Below are positions 46,422 through 57,251 of a DNA stretch of 64,000 nt, piece after piece (the stretch's first letter is position 1; each line of letters opens with the position of its first letter). The position numbers were made by a program, and so were the translations under genes. The DNA lies in the NCBI GenBank assembly GCA_001179505.1, contig CDMY01000635.1, positions 159,476 to 223,475 on the forward strand, given 5' to 3'. The notes beneath the pieces were generated by a model. That model was given only the letters and a program-made list of their open reading frames with translations. It searched no databases and was not told where the DNA came from. The stretch comes from Vitrella brassicaformis (taxonomy: Eukaryota > Sar > Vitrellaceae).

Positions 46422-47727
46422 ATGAAAAGCTCAGCACCACCAGTGAAAGGTACGGTAGGCCAGGGCTGCCGCCGGGACAGCTCCACACCGGCACACAGGC
46501 GGGCCGCCTTGGCTCGCAGGCTGGGATGGCTCTCTCTCAATGACTCCCTTTTCCTCCCTCCCCTCTATGCTCTGCTGTGTGTGCAGGTTCGTCTATGATG
46601 AGTGAGGTGCCGAGCGTCCCTCCCAGCCCCCGCACTCAGCGTGCACTTCAGCGGAGCGTCATGAATGAGCAGCGCATCGCAGGGGCCAGTGAGACCACCC
46701 CTCCCACACCCCCCGTGACGGACGAGTCGGACAAGGCAGCGGCCTCAAGTGGCTCCACTAACCACGATGGCAGCCCCATGAAGGAGGACAAGAGTGTCGA
46801 CGGGCCTTCCGAGCAGCTCGAGGGCGTGCTTCAGCGGCCTCCTTTGCTCGGCTCGCCTGTCGTCGCCGACGGGCCGGTCCCCGGCCCGGAGAGTGAGCAC
46901 AAGGGTGGGGCAGAGGACAAGAGTGGCGGCGAGTCTGCAGCAGTGGCCAAGGATGCAGACGCGCAGCCAGTCGTCGAGAAGGAGGAGACCAAGGTCAAGC
47001 AGGAGAGCTCACCGGCGTCGGTGTCGGTGGGTGGAGACGATGCCCCGGACAAGTCCGGTGGGCCCTCCCCGCCCCGGCAGCTCCACCGCTCTGTCGAGTC
47101 CAAGGCACAAGACACAGGCTCTTCCAAGGCAGTGGCCAAGCGAGGCAAGAGGAAGGGCAGCGAGGACGGCAGCAACGGCGGCCCCTCACAAGCCCGGCCC
47201 AAGCCGGTGCGCGATGCATATGGGCGCTTCACGACCAAGAAGCAGTCGGGCAAGGACAACGGCCAGCCCGCTGCCAAGTCGGTGCGCAAGTCTCGTTCTT
47301 CCAAGAGCGAGCGCAGGGACAGCAGGAGGTCGCGTAGCAAGACCTCGTCTGCGAGTCGAAATGCATCGCTGGGTGGGGAGGACGATGACGAGGACTATCA
47401 GCCGGCAAAGCGGCCGCTGTCGGCCGCACTCGAGTCCAGGCTGGCGATGCTGAGGGCGCTGTCGCCCAACAGTGACATTGAGGTGAGGTGTGGAGAGCGG
47501 GCGGGGCGCCACACCGACCGAGGGCGGTTGATGTGATGCCTGTGTGCCTGTGATTATGTGGTGATCGATCGATGTGTTTGTGCCACCCTCAGGTGAAGGA
47601 CAATGGTTTGGATGTGCCCAGCCAGGGCAAGCTGGTGTCTGTGGCGGAGGAGGGCGGCGATTACGTGGTGTACTATAGACGGCAGGGGTGGTTCACCACC
47701 TTCAGGGCACCCATACAGATGGTCAGT

Positions 47728-47765
<38 letters not shown>

Positions 47766-50700
47766 CCCGACACAGATTGACATGAACCAACACTCGCCCG
47801 TCCCATCCATCCATCGCATCGCTTGTTTGTGCCCTTTCTCCGTATGGCATACATGCAATGCAGGTCATGCCCGGGACGGGCTGGAGTGACCAGCTGCTGG
47901 GCAATCGCAAGGCCGCCGCCCGCCGAGANNNNNNNNNNNNNNNNNNNNNNNNNNNNNNNNNNNNNNNNNNNNNNNNNNNNNNNNNNNNNNNNNNNNNNNN
48001 NNNNNNNNNNNNNNNNNNNNNNNNNNNNNNNNNNNNNNNNNNNNNNNNNNNNNNNNNNNNNNNNNNNNNNNNNNNNNNNNNNNNNNNNNNNNNNNNNNNN
48101 NNNNNNNNNNNNNNNNNNNNNNNNNNNNNNNNNNNNNNNNNNNNNNNNNNNNNNNNNNNNNNNNNNNNNNNNNNNNNNNNNNNNNNNNNNNNNNNNNNNN
48201 NNNNNNNNNNNNNNNNNNNNNNNNNNNNCCGCCGCCCGCCGAGACCCGCCCCCCCGCCCCCCGTTCCTGGCCCCTCCTCTCTTCAGCCCGCCCCCATTCC
48301 CCTTCCCGCCACCTCCACACCTGCACGGCCTGCTGCGGCCTCAGGTAGGCAGGCACATGAAGGAAATGATAGATGGCTATGCAGCTAGATTGAAATCAAT
48401 GGCCGGTGAATTTCTACGTGTTTGTTTACAGCACATTGAAATCAAAGAGCCCCAGGACATCGAGCCGCGGATGGCCATCCTGCACGGCATCTTCCCCAGC
48501 GGTGAGTCGCTCGGCGACATGATCGTCACCTACTCGGCTCCCGGGGAGTCGCCCTTCACGCAGCGGACCACCAAGGCACGCTTTGTAAGGCCCATGGGCG
48601 GCTGGAATGCCGAGAAGATGGCCAAGCAAGCGGCCAGGGCAGGGGCTCCGCAGAAGCGGAAGACTGCCCAGCCATCAGGGTCAGGGTCGGGGCCGGCAAC
48701 AGCGGCGCCGCGGGCACCCGCAAAGCCGCCGAAAGCACCGGCCAGTCCGGCTGAGCCTGCACCCAAGCCTGCAGCCAAGACGCGGCCACGCAGGAACAAC
48801 AAAAACGGAAACATGTAAGTTATGTAAGGAGGAAACCTCCACCAGATAGATAGATGGATGACTAAGTCGAGTATCACTGGCCTTCCTGGCCTCCTGGTGG
48901 GTGTGGTGTGGTGTTTGTTGTGAATTGGTTGGTTGATCGTGCTGATCGTGCAGCAAGTACTACTTGCAGGCGGACAAGCCGGACATCGACTCTGACCTGG
49001 CAGCTCTTCGTGACGTGTGCCTGGAGTCGGATGAGGACGCTGCCGAGTGGGCCGAGGTGTACGCCATGGACATCGATGCGGAGCGAGAGCACACCAAGAG
49101 CAAGAGCAAGAAGGCCAAGAAGGAGGCCGCATCCCGCTACCCCCCGGAGCTTGTGCCGCCCCTCAACGCCTTCATCCAGCGGTGCCGACAGCAGCAGCTC
49201 GAGACCGTCAAGAAGAGGCTCAGGGCCCACCGCACCTTCCACTCAGGCAACACCATCACCATCGGCGGCGAGCTCGCCTACCATCTGGAGCTGCTGCGGC
49301 CAGGCCGCAAGCGCATGGATGGTGCTGCTGGTGCTGGTGGTGTTGGTGGTGAGCAGACGGGGGGTCTCGATCCGCGGTCAGAGCGTGCCGTGGGTTCTGC
49401 GCTGTCGGCCATGCTGGCCGCCCACCGCGCCGTTCGTCACATGGAGCCGGCCGACCGTGACCCCCTCGAACTCCTCCCTGAGCGAGACCCCTCCCCCGAT
49501 GAGGTGGCCGCCAGGTTCCGGTTGGTACAGATGACCCGCAGCAACCAGTTTGAGGACAAAGAGGAAGCCACGGCCAAGTCAGGAAAGGAGCCGGCTGCGG
49601 CTGACAGCCAGGCGGCCGACTCGGCTATGGATGTCGACGTGACGGGTGAGGCGGAGGCGGCGGGCGGTGGGGGTCTGTCGGCGGATGAGCGGCGGGCCCG
49701 CTTCTTGGCGGCGATGGAGGAGGGAGGGGACTCGCCGGATGGGGCGGGGGCTACTAAGTCGGCATCGCGAGATGCGGATCTCATGGATGTTGAACAGGTG
49801 AGGAATGAATAGACCGACTGACTCAGACCTTCAGATGGAATCATCCATTTTGTGTGTGTGTGTGTGTGTGTGTCAGGATGTGGCCCGTGAGCCGAGTGGC
49901 GGCTTGCAGTTCCTTGGGTCTCCGTCAGGGAGCAAGAAGGGGGCCGAGGCCTTCGACATAGAGGAGAAGCTCGTCTCGGCCGCCTGCATGGGATCCGGCA
50001 GTCGACAGCCATTGATGGTGTCCACTCGTAGTGGTGTTGGGGATGAGGGGGCTGACGCGGTGGATAGCAGTGATGACGACACCCCTCTGTATACCAGTTG
50101 GCGGCGGCGTCACGCGAAGCGCAAGAGGCGGGGGCCCTTCTACAGGCGTTTCTGGGAGGCGCTGAGACCTGACGCGCAGTGGCGGATCAGGTGGGTCTGG
50201 GGTCAAAGGGGTGGACTGGACTGCGGCGGGCTGCGCCATGCATATGTCTGTCTGGCTGTCACACATGAATGGCATGGCATGCAGGCCGAGCGTTGTGGAC
50301 GAATGCAAGCGCATCTACTTCAGGTAGGTCAGACAGCTGCAGGCCTGGCCACACACACCCACACACCCTACAAGATGCATGCCATGCATGTCGATCGACA
50401 AACGAACGAGTCGACACTCTCTCTGCTATTCATTTATTTGTGTGTCTGCCTGCGTGTGCGTGCAGCAAGAGCGAGCCCGAGTACTCGTGTCTGCTGTCGT
50501 TCATGCGTCTGCTGCCGCTGTCCAAGATGACCCCGGCGCAGATATCCGAGGAGATCGAGGAGTTCGTCCTCGTCACTCTCCGGAGACTGCAGGACCTCGC
50601 AGCCAGTGGCATCGCACCCCCATCCGTCAAACACATGTTCCTGCGGGACACTCTAGGCCACTTCGGCAGCCAGACCTCGGGTGGTCTTCGTCGAGGGCTT

Positions 50701-51468
50701 GCCCGCCCACCAGTGCCCAAGTCACGAGATGGTGGCCAACAGGAGACGCCGCGCAAGAAGTCGCCGATCGTCATCGCGCCACCGGCATTCGGTGGCGTCA
50801 AGAAGGGTGACGCCCCGCGTCCGCTGAGCCTCCCGCCGCTGCCCTTCCTGCGGGGCTGTCTGCCGCTGCTCACTGCCAAGAGCATGCCGCCGTTGGCCAT
50901 CGGTGTGTCAGCTGCCCCCCACCTGAAGCGCGCTGCAGCTGACCAGCTAGAGCCCCCTGAGGGAGCGGCAAAGAAGCCGCGGCATGAGGCCAACCTGGCG
51001 GTCCCTGAGGCGCCTTCGTCCGGCCCAGTGCCGATGTCTCGTCACCCGATCATCGCCATGGGACCGAGAGCCCATCGCATGGGGCCGCCCTTCCCATTTC
51101 CATTTCCGTTCCCCCCGCCAGCTCTGCAAGGCAAGGGCCCATCGGGCGGTCCCCGCCCAATGCCGCCACTCTTCCCGCCTCGCCTGCCCTTCTTCCCATT
51201 GGCCATGGGTGCTCCACTCAGGGCGGCCATCTCGCCCTCCTCCGCCCCCCGGCCGCCAATGGGACCACACCGTGCGAATGGTCGTGACGGCGACATCGCG
51301 GTGGGTCCTGTGGGGCCATTCTCGCGTCCACCGTGGAAGGAGGAGCAGTCGGCATCGTTCGAGTCTGCGGGGACCAACAACGGGATTGTCTCCGCCGGGC
51401 CAGTGGCTGGAAAGGGTGACGGGGGCGGTCAGCGTGGGCGTGTGGGCATGGCGGTGTCGTCTGAGTAG
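46422..51468 (+). CDS. Large nuclear-type low-complexity protein, interrupted by assembly gap
   Basis: The first exon MKSSAPPVKG (46422-46449) splices in frame to SSMMSEVPSVPPSPRTQ at about 46588. The order is: acidic Ser/Pro-rich region; basic region (KAVAKRGKRKGSEDG, RSSKSERRDSRRSRSKTSSA); a small folded-looking unit KLVSVAEEGGDYVVYYRRQG, WFTTFRAPIQM, VMPGTGWSDQLLGNRKAAAR; the 300-N gap; Pro-rich stretch; IEPRMAILHGIFPSGESLGD. A Lys-rich helix region, a coiled-coil-like NAFIQRCRQQQLETVKKRLR, a helical KMTPAQISEEIEEFVLVTLR, and a very Pro/Met/Phe-rich C-terminus ending AVSSE follow. Basic nuclear-localisation-like clusters suggest a chromatin or RNA role. No named domain could be assigned. 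The frame is consistent on both sides of the gap if 16 duplicated bases are merged. Confidence 0.72.
47929..48228. other. Assembly gap, 300 N, inside a coding exon
   Basis: The last 16 bases before the gap and the first 16 after it are identical (CCGCCGCCCGCCGAGA). This suggests the contig ends overlap and nothing is missing. Confidence 0.98.
49851..49873. repeat. TG microsatellite forming a splice acceptor tract
   Basis: A (TG)n run directly precedes the CAG acceptor ending at 49876. Confidence 0.85.
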
Positions 51469-52237
51469 CCGAGTCAGTCAGAGCCAGCCCTTCGTGCGAT
51501 CTGACAGCTGGGTGGGTGGGTTGGTTGGTGGGGTGGATGGAGGTTTGGGAGCAATGCTGTTGGGTGGGGCATGCAAGAAATAATGAGAGCTTTTTCCAAT
51601 GGACGGACGAGGCTGGATCGCACGGTGGGTCCTCCCTCCCTGCCTGCCTGCCTGCCTGTCTGCTTGGTGGATTTGTGCTAATGCCTGTCTGTCTATCTGT
51701 CTGCCTGAGTGTGTACTTTGAAAGAAGAACAAACGTTGCCGCGTGTGGTTTGGGACCAATGCATTGCATGCACTCCACGTGGTGACTGAGTGAGAGATGA
51801 GTCAGAGAGGGGGTGTCGGTGCTCACTTGGCTGACTGATGCTCTCTCTCTCTGGCGGTTGGTTCATTCCTTCCTCCCTTCTCGGATGAGAAGATGCATAC
51901 ATACATACGTGTGTGGATGGATGGATGGATACATGGATGGCTGAGGGACATTTTTGCACTCAACGAGTGGTGCACAGCACATTGACTGAAAGGACACGCA
52001 CTCGGTGGTTCAGTGAGGGCAGGTAAGACTTGCGTCACACACAGGACATGCAGAGAGAGGCACTCACGCAACCAACGCGACACACACGGACGGACAACGT
52101 ACAATTTGATGAACTTCTTCATCAGACAGCACACCCCCCTCGCCTCCACGTGTGTACGCACCGCCTCGAGTGCATTCATTCACCACAGTAAAGAGAGAGC
52201 CCCCTCGCCTTTTCCACTTCCCCCTGTTGTGCACGCC
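51469..52237. other. Intergenic between convergent genes
   Basis: 3' flanks of two genes; GCCT, TCTG and GGAT repeats. No gene recognised. Confidence 0.6.
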
Positions 52238-54060
52238 TCAGAGCCCAACCTTCTGCATCTCCACCTCATGGAGGTGCATCTCCTCGATCTGTCGCACAAA
52301 CTGGGCGTTGCGCTCCCTCTCCCAGTCCTCCAAGAAGGCACCCTCCTCCGCCTTGAGCTTCTCGAGACAAACCTTGGTCGTCGGCAGCTGCGCACATATG
52401 CTCTCGACTCGGTCGTTGATCTTGCGCACCCAAAAGCGCAATCTGATGGACGGACGCAGGCAGAAACCAACACAGACAGACAGACAGACCCATTCATTGG
52501 GGGGAAGCGAAGGTGTGTCTGTGTGGTGTGGTGTGGTGGCTGTTGTTACACACCGCGTGAGCAGCTCTGTGTGTGAGTCACTCCTGGTCGGCGAGTGCTG
52601 CCCCCGGCCCTCCGTCACCTCCCGCGCAAGCGACATGACATTCGACATATACGAACCTGATGATAATTAATGAACCACACGCGTCAGTCAGGGCAGGGCG
52701 CCCGCCTGTCTGTCTGTCGATCCGATAAGTGACTGGGTGACCTGTGATGCGATCGAATATCTCACAGACGGCCCCCAAACTCTTGCACAACTCCTCGATG
52801 CCGGTGGTCATGACAGTGAGCTCGTCACTGAACTCCTCCATGAGGGCCCTCTCCTCCCGGGCAGCCAACGCCCGGTTCTGCATGATCCGATAGGTGGGGT
52901 ATGTCGTCAGCACGCCCGTCGACCCAAAGGCAACTCCACCCAGGCCGAACGATGCGGCCGCGGCCGCCGCCCCTTCAGCAGCGCCACAAGTGGCCAGTAC
53001 ACCGGCCACTCCCACCGGCACGGCACACGCAAGGACCCCAGCTGACACGCCAGCGACCGCCAGAAGAGTGTTGGACACTCGTCGACTGCTCCGGTACTGC
53101 TCCTCTCGCGTGGATGCCTCCAGCCGCTGGGAGACCCTCAGCCGCTCCATCTCGCCGTCCCGAAGCTCGCGGAGGGCACAGTGAAGGGCATCCAAGTCCC
53201 TGCGGCACTCACGAGCTGAGGAGGGAGCAGTGAGGCAAGCAAGGAAGGAAGGAAGGAACGGCCTGCAAGTCTGTGTGGTGTGGCACGCGTGGCTGTCGTG
53301 TGTGGTCGTCTTGTCTCTTGCTCTCACCTTCGCTCTGGTTCTCCTTGAGCTCTTCCCTCGTGGCGAGAGAGAAAAACGGCCGATCGCCGCCCTCGAGAAG
53401 CCTGTCGATGTCCCCCTCAACTTGCACGGTGAAGCGCTCCAAGCTGAAGGCAGGCAGGCAAACAGCACACAACACATGTCGTCTCGCACGATGTGATCGA
53501 TCCGGTGCACTTCACTCACTTTGCAGTCAGTGCATGCCTTTTTTTTCTTCGGCTTACATACTTGTATATAGTGATCTGTAGGCGAGGAAAGACGTGCCGT
53601 CTGAATGTGTCTGCGTGGCTGAACCAGGTGGCACCGATCTTCTTCAAGCTCAGGCACTGCAGGCACCACACCACCGATAGAACAACACAATGAACCCATT
53701 CACTCACCGCTCTCTCTGGGTGTATTGTCGATCGACCCAGTCTGTCGTCCGTCCGCATGCCTCACCTACCTGTGCTTGGAGCGCGAAGAGGCGCCTCAGA
53801 CACCGTGACACAACGACCTGACAGACAGACAGACAGACAGACAGTGATGCCATGAAGAACATACATAGAAGGGCAGTGTGACGAGATCATCCATCTGGTG
53901 TGTCCGGTCTGATCGGTGTTTGGCATACCATGTGTGTGGACACAGCGAGGAGATGCACGGCCAGCGGGATGTCCACCTGTTCCTGCCCCTCCTGCCGCTC
54001 CTTCAGCGACAAGTCGTCACTCAGCCTCGCGAGGGCGGTGGTCATATCTTGCCCAGCCAT
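52238..54060 (-). CDS. Coiled-coil protein with glycine/alanine-rich hydrophobic segment
   Basis: Exons from ATG 54060 (MAGQDMTTALARLSDDLSLK) to the stop at 52238. The N-terminal half is helical (CLSLKKIGATWFSHADTFRR, LERFTVQVEGDIDRLLEGGD, RRDLDALHCALRELRDGEME). It leads to a ~60-residue hydrophobic Ala/Gly/Val segment (LLAVAGVSAGVLACAVPVGV, then GVLATCGAAEGAAAAAASFG). More coiled coil follows (EERALMEEFSDELTVMTTGI, IEELCKSLGAVCEIFDRI, LEKLKAEEGAFLEDWERERN) to the C-terminus VEMQKVGL. The helix-hydrophobic hairpin-helix layout recalls proteins that insert a Gly-rich hairpin in membranes, but I recognise no family. The gene is head-to-head with the methionine aminopeptidase gene. Confidence 0.7.
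53821..53843. repeat. (CAGA)n microsatellite in intron
   Basis: A perfect tetranucleotide run inside the minus-strand coiled-coil gene. Confidence 0.9.
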
Positions 54061-54128
54061 CGTGTCCAATCGACAAACGAGAACGAGGAAAGTTTCCCTT
54101 TTCTTTTCCTTCTTTCCCTCTTCCTTCT

Positions 54129-54178
54129 TTCGGCTGCGAGCTTGGCCTCCAGAGAACCCTAGACCCCAAACCCTGCAG
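54129..54178 (+). promoter_or_regulatory. TGCGAGCTTGGCCT plus telo-box-like repeats
   Basis: TTTCGGCTGCGAGCTTGGCC is followed after a few bases by AACCCTAGACC and AAACCCT. It lies between divergent starts at 54060 (-) and 54231 (+). The same composite recurs at 62101-62150. Confidence 0.6.
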
Positions 54179-54230
54179 ACCGACCAAAGGCGGGATGCGA
54201 TGAGATGAGATGAGATCTGTTGGTGAGTGC

Positions 54231-55968
54231 ATGAATGCAGCGAGAGATCTCATCGGCGGACGCATCAACAATGTCCTTCGGCGAACTCAAGCAGCGGCAT
54301 CATCGTCCCTGCACTGCCCCTCACTGTCAGCCATCACCGGCACTCGTGCACTCACGACGCTGACTCCCAAGGCCGCCCTGCACGGCACTGAGCCGGATGA
54401 CTCATCATCATCATCCCAGCAGTCTGCGGCCTCTCCCTTCCCGGCCACCCTCAAGGACGGCGAGTATCCGGTTCTCCCCGCCCCGCCCATCCCGCCACAC
54501 ATCCCCCGGCCATACTTCGCTCTCACCCACGACGGCAAGCCGCAGACGCCCTTCCCCCCATTCGACCCCAACGGCGAGGTCAAGACAGCCAGGCAGATCG
54601 ACGGCATGAAGAAGGCGGCTCGTCTGGCCGCCAGGGCTTTGCGGGTGGCTCTGGAGGAGAGCAGGATGGGCGTGACGACCGACGAGGTCGACCGGAGGGT
54701 GCATGAGTTTCTGGTTCAGAACGGGGCGTATCCGTCCGGTGTGGGCTTCCACGGCTTCCCGCGGGCGTGTTGCGTGAGTCCGAACGAGGTTGCGGCGCAT
54801 GGGATCCCCAACCTGCGGCCGCTGCAGGAGGGGGACATCGTCAACTATGACATCACCTGCTACCTCGAGGGATTCTACGGTCAGTCAGTCAGTCAGTCAG
54901 TCAGTATCTCAATTAGAAGGGAGGGAGGGAGGGAGGAGGGGAGCTGATTGATTGATTAATTGATTGACTGACAAGTCAAGTGTGTGGTTGATCTGATCTG
55001 TCTGTGCCATCCATCCATATCATGTATCTATCTGTCAGGTGACACATCTGCCATGGCGCTGGTCGGCAATGTGAGCGGGAGGCATCGAGAGCTCTCAGAC
55101 ACAACCAAGGTGAGTGAGTGGCCAAGCAGCACGACAGACACGGGACAGACCGAACACATGGAGCACCTTTCCCTGATCATCGTGTGGATTGGATGCGGTG
55201 CGGTTCGCAGGAGTGTCTGGAGCGTGCCATATCGATGCTGAAGCCGGGGGTGCCGCTGCGGGCCATCGGCGAAGCTATCAAATCCCATGCTGAGGCGAAA
55301 GGCTTCTCTGTCAATGCCGACTTCCATGGTAGGGTAGGCAGTGCACTGCACACGACCTGACACACAGAAAACGGAGCACTTTTGCCATTAATACGCCTCT
55401 AGAGCTGCGTGTGTGTGTCTGCTGGCTGTGTTTCATATATAGGCCACTTCATTGGTGAGGAGATGCACTTGCCGCCCGTCGTCTCGCCCCTACGTAACCA
55501 ACCGGCACACATGACCTGCACACGGGGCCGCTGCCCGCTATTCTTTTGTATGGACGCCTGCACTCGTGCGTGCGTGTGTGTGTGTGTGTGGTTAGCTCCA
55601 TCACGAGGCGGCGATATCCCTCTGCGCAAAGGCCAGATATTCACTATCGGTAGAGACCAGACGACGGACGATGAATGGATGGATGAGTGTGTCGACGTGT
55701 GTGTGTGTGTGATGCATGTCTGTCTGTCTGTCTGTGTGCTGTCGTCAGAGCCGATATTGACGGAGGGTTCGCCTTACCTGCGCACCTGGTCTGACGGCTG
55801 GACGTGCGTCACACGAGACAACGGCTTCACCGCACAGTGGGTACGTGTGCGGGGGGCGGGCAGACAGGCAGGCAGGCGATCGCGTGTGTGTTTGTTGGAT
55901 GGTCCTGGCAGGAGCACACGGTGCTGATCACTGCTGACGGAGCGGAGATTCTGACTGTGGTGGACTGA
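54231..55968 (+). CDS. Methionine aminopeptidase type I, organellar
   Basis: Eight exons. The N-terminal ~100 residues (MNAARDLIGGRINNVLRRTQ, Ser/Thr/Arg-rich) look like a mitochondrial or plastid targeting sequence. The pita-bread fold starts at TARQIDGMKKAARLAARALR. The metal and active-site residues are all visible: His in GVGFHGFPRACCVSPNEVAA; Asp in VNYDITCYLEGFYGDTSAMA (both ligand Asp); His in FHGHFIGEEMHLPP; Glu in GQIFTIEPILTEG; Glu in NGFTAQWEHTVLITADGAEI. It removes the initiator Met from nascent proteins. It ends LTVVD. Typical type I length without the eukaryotic cytosolic Zn-finger extension. Three tiny ATG-xxx-TGA upstream ORFs precede the start at 54194-54212. Confidence 0.93.
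54881..54904. repeat. (TCAG)n microsatellite at intron start
   Basis: A perfect CAGT/GTCA tetranucleotide run beginning at the splice donor itself (G|gtcagtcag), so the repeat forms the donor. Confidence 0.85.
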
Positions 55969-57142
55969 CTGACTGACCAAGTTAAGTGAAGTGGGTGTAG
56001 TTGTGTGTGTGTATGTCTGCTGCTGATTGTACTGACTGACTGTGCATATGGATATGATGACTGACTGGTTCGATGCATGTACCTGGCCATGATTGAATGG
56101 TTCATTCAGCCTTCCGAGACAGACCTGTCCGGCAATCACACTCTCACTCACAGGCAGCCTTAGTTAGCCACTTATCAGCCAGGTAGTAGACCCGTCAGCC
56201 GATCAAAACACCCCCGTCCATCCATCCATCTGGTCGGTCACACACGAACGAACGAACATGCAGCCGGGCAATCAGCTAGTCAGTCAGTCATGCACACAAA
56301 TACTTGCCCCTCGTCCGTCCGTCCGTCCGTCCGTCCGGCAGGTTTGTTGGTTGGTTACTGTACACACACACGTCGTCGTGACCGACCGGCTTGTCCATCG
56401 TCTAGTCATCCTGCCTGTCTTCCCTGTCTTCCCTGTCTGTCTGTCTGTCTCTGATTGTCGCCGATACGGCAAAGTGAATGCATTCGTTCTCTCTTGTGGT
56501 GCTCCTTCTGTTGCTCCAGTCAGTCGAAAAACAAAAAATCCGAGTGAGTCGATGGGGGTGGGTGGCGCGAGAGACCTGCCCGCCCCTTACTCATTCCTGA
56601 CTGAATTGGCGCCCGTCCATGGCCACCCACCCATGCGCATGACAGTCCGTCGGTCAGTCAGTCGGCTGCCAAGAAAGAGTTGTGCTGCGGATGCCGGCCG
56701 GCCGGCTGCCTTAGTCAAAACACCATCCATCCCACCACACCCCCACGCCACGCAAAGACACGGAAGCACAAGAGGGTACGTAAAGTACTGATTGGATGTG
56801 ATCGGAGTCCGACGTGTTTAGTCAGCCATAGTAGTCAATATCACCATCCATCATGCCATGCCATGCAGCGGTCCGTCCAACACGAGACTCAATCACACAT
56901 GGCAGGCAGGCAGGCACTCCACTCCCGCACAGGCAGGCAGGCAGGCAGTCACAAATGCGAGCAGCAAAGCCAGCCACACACACTCACTCACCCGAGCCGA
57001 AAAAACAACACAGCCACGTGTGACGTGTGGCCCTGCCCTGCCCTCCCCTGCCCGCCAGCCGCACTCATCCGCCCATCCATCCATCTATCCATCCACCTGG
57101 CATCCCATCCGCCAACACGATGCACAGGCGGCTGAACATTCA

Positions 57143-57175
<33 letters not shown>

Positions 57176-57251
57176 GGAGAAGAGGCCACACTAATGTCAT
57201 GCCAACTCTTTCCCTCTCCTTCCCAGCACCGAATGCTCACCTCGCTTCGTT
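55969..57251. other. Intergenic between convergent genes
   Basis: Dense tetranucleotide repeats (CAGT, CCGT, GGCA, CATC) and an AC/AG compound run at 57141-57176. Open frames are repeat-derived; no gene supported. Confidence 0.6.
56312..56336. repeat. (CCGT)n microsatellite
   Basis: Six CCGT units in intergenic DNA. Confidence 0.9.

Noticed and set aside
54151-54178. AAACCCTA-like repeats as an internal telomere remnant
   Set aside because: Only two degenerate units, tied to a promoter-like element and repeated in the same context at 62128; a telo-box reading fits better.
57141-57176. AC/AG compound repeats as a short interspersed element shared among introns
   Set aside because: Only the microsatellite is shared; flanks differ and no terminal repeats or target duplications are visible.
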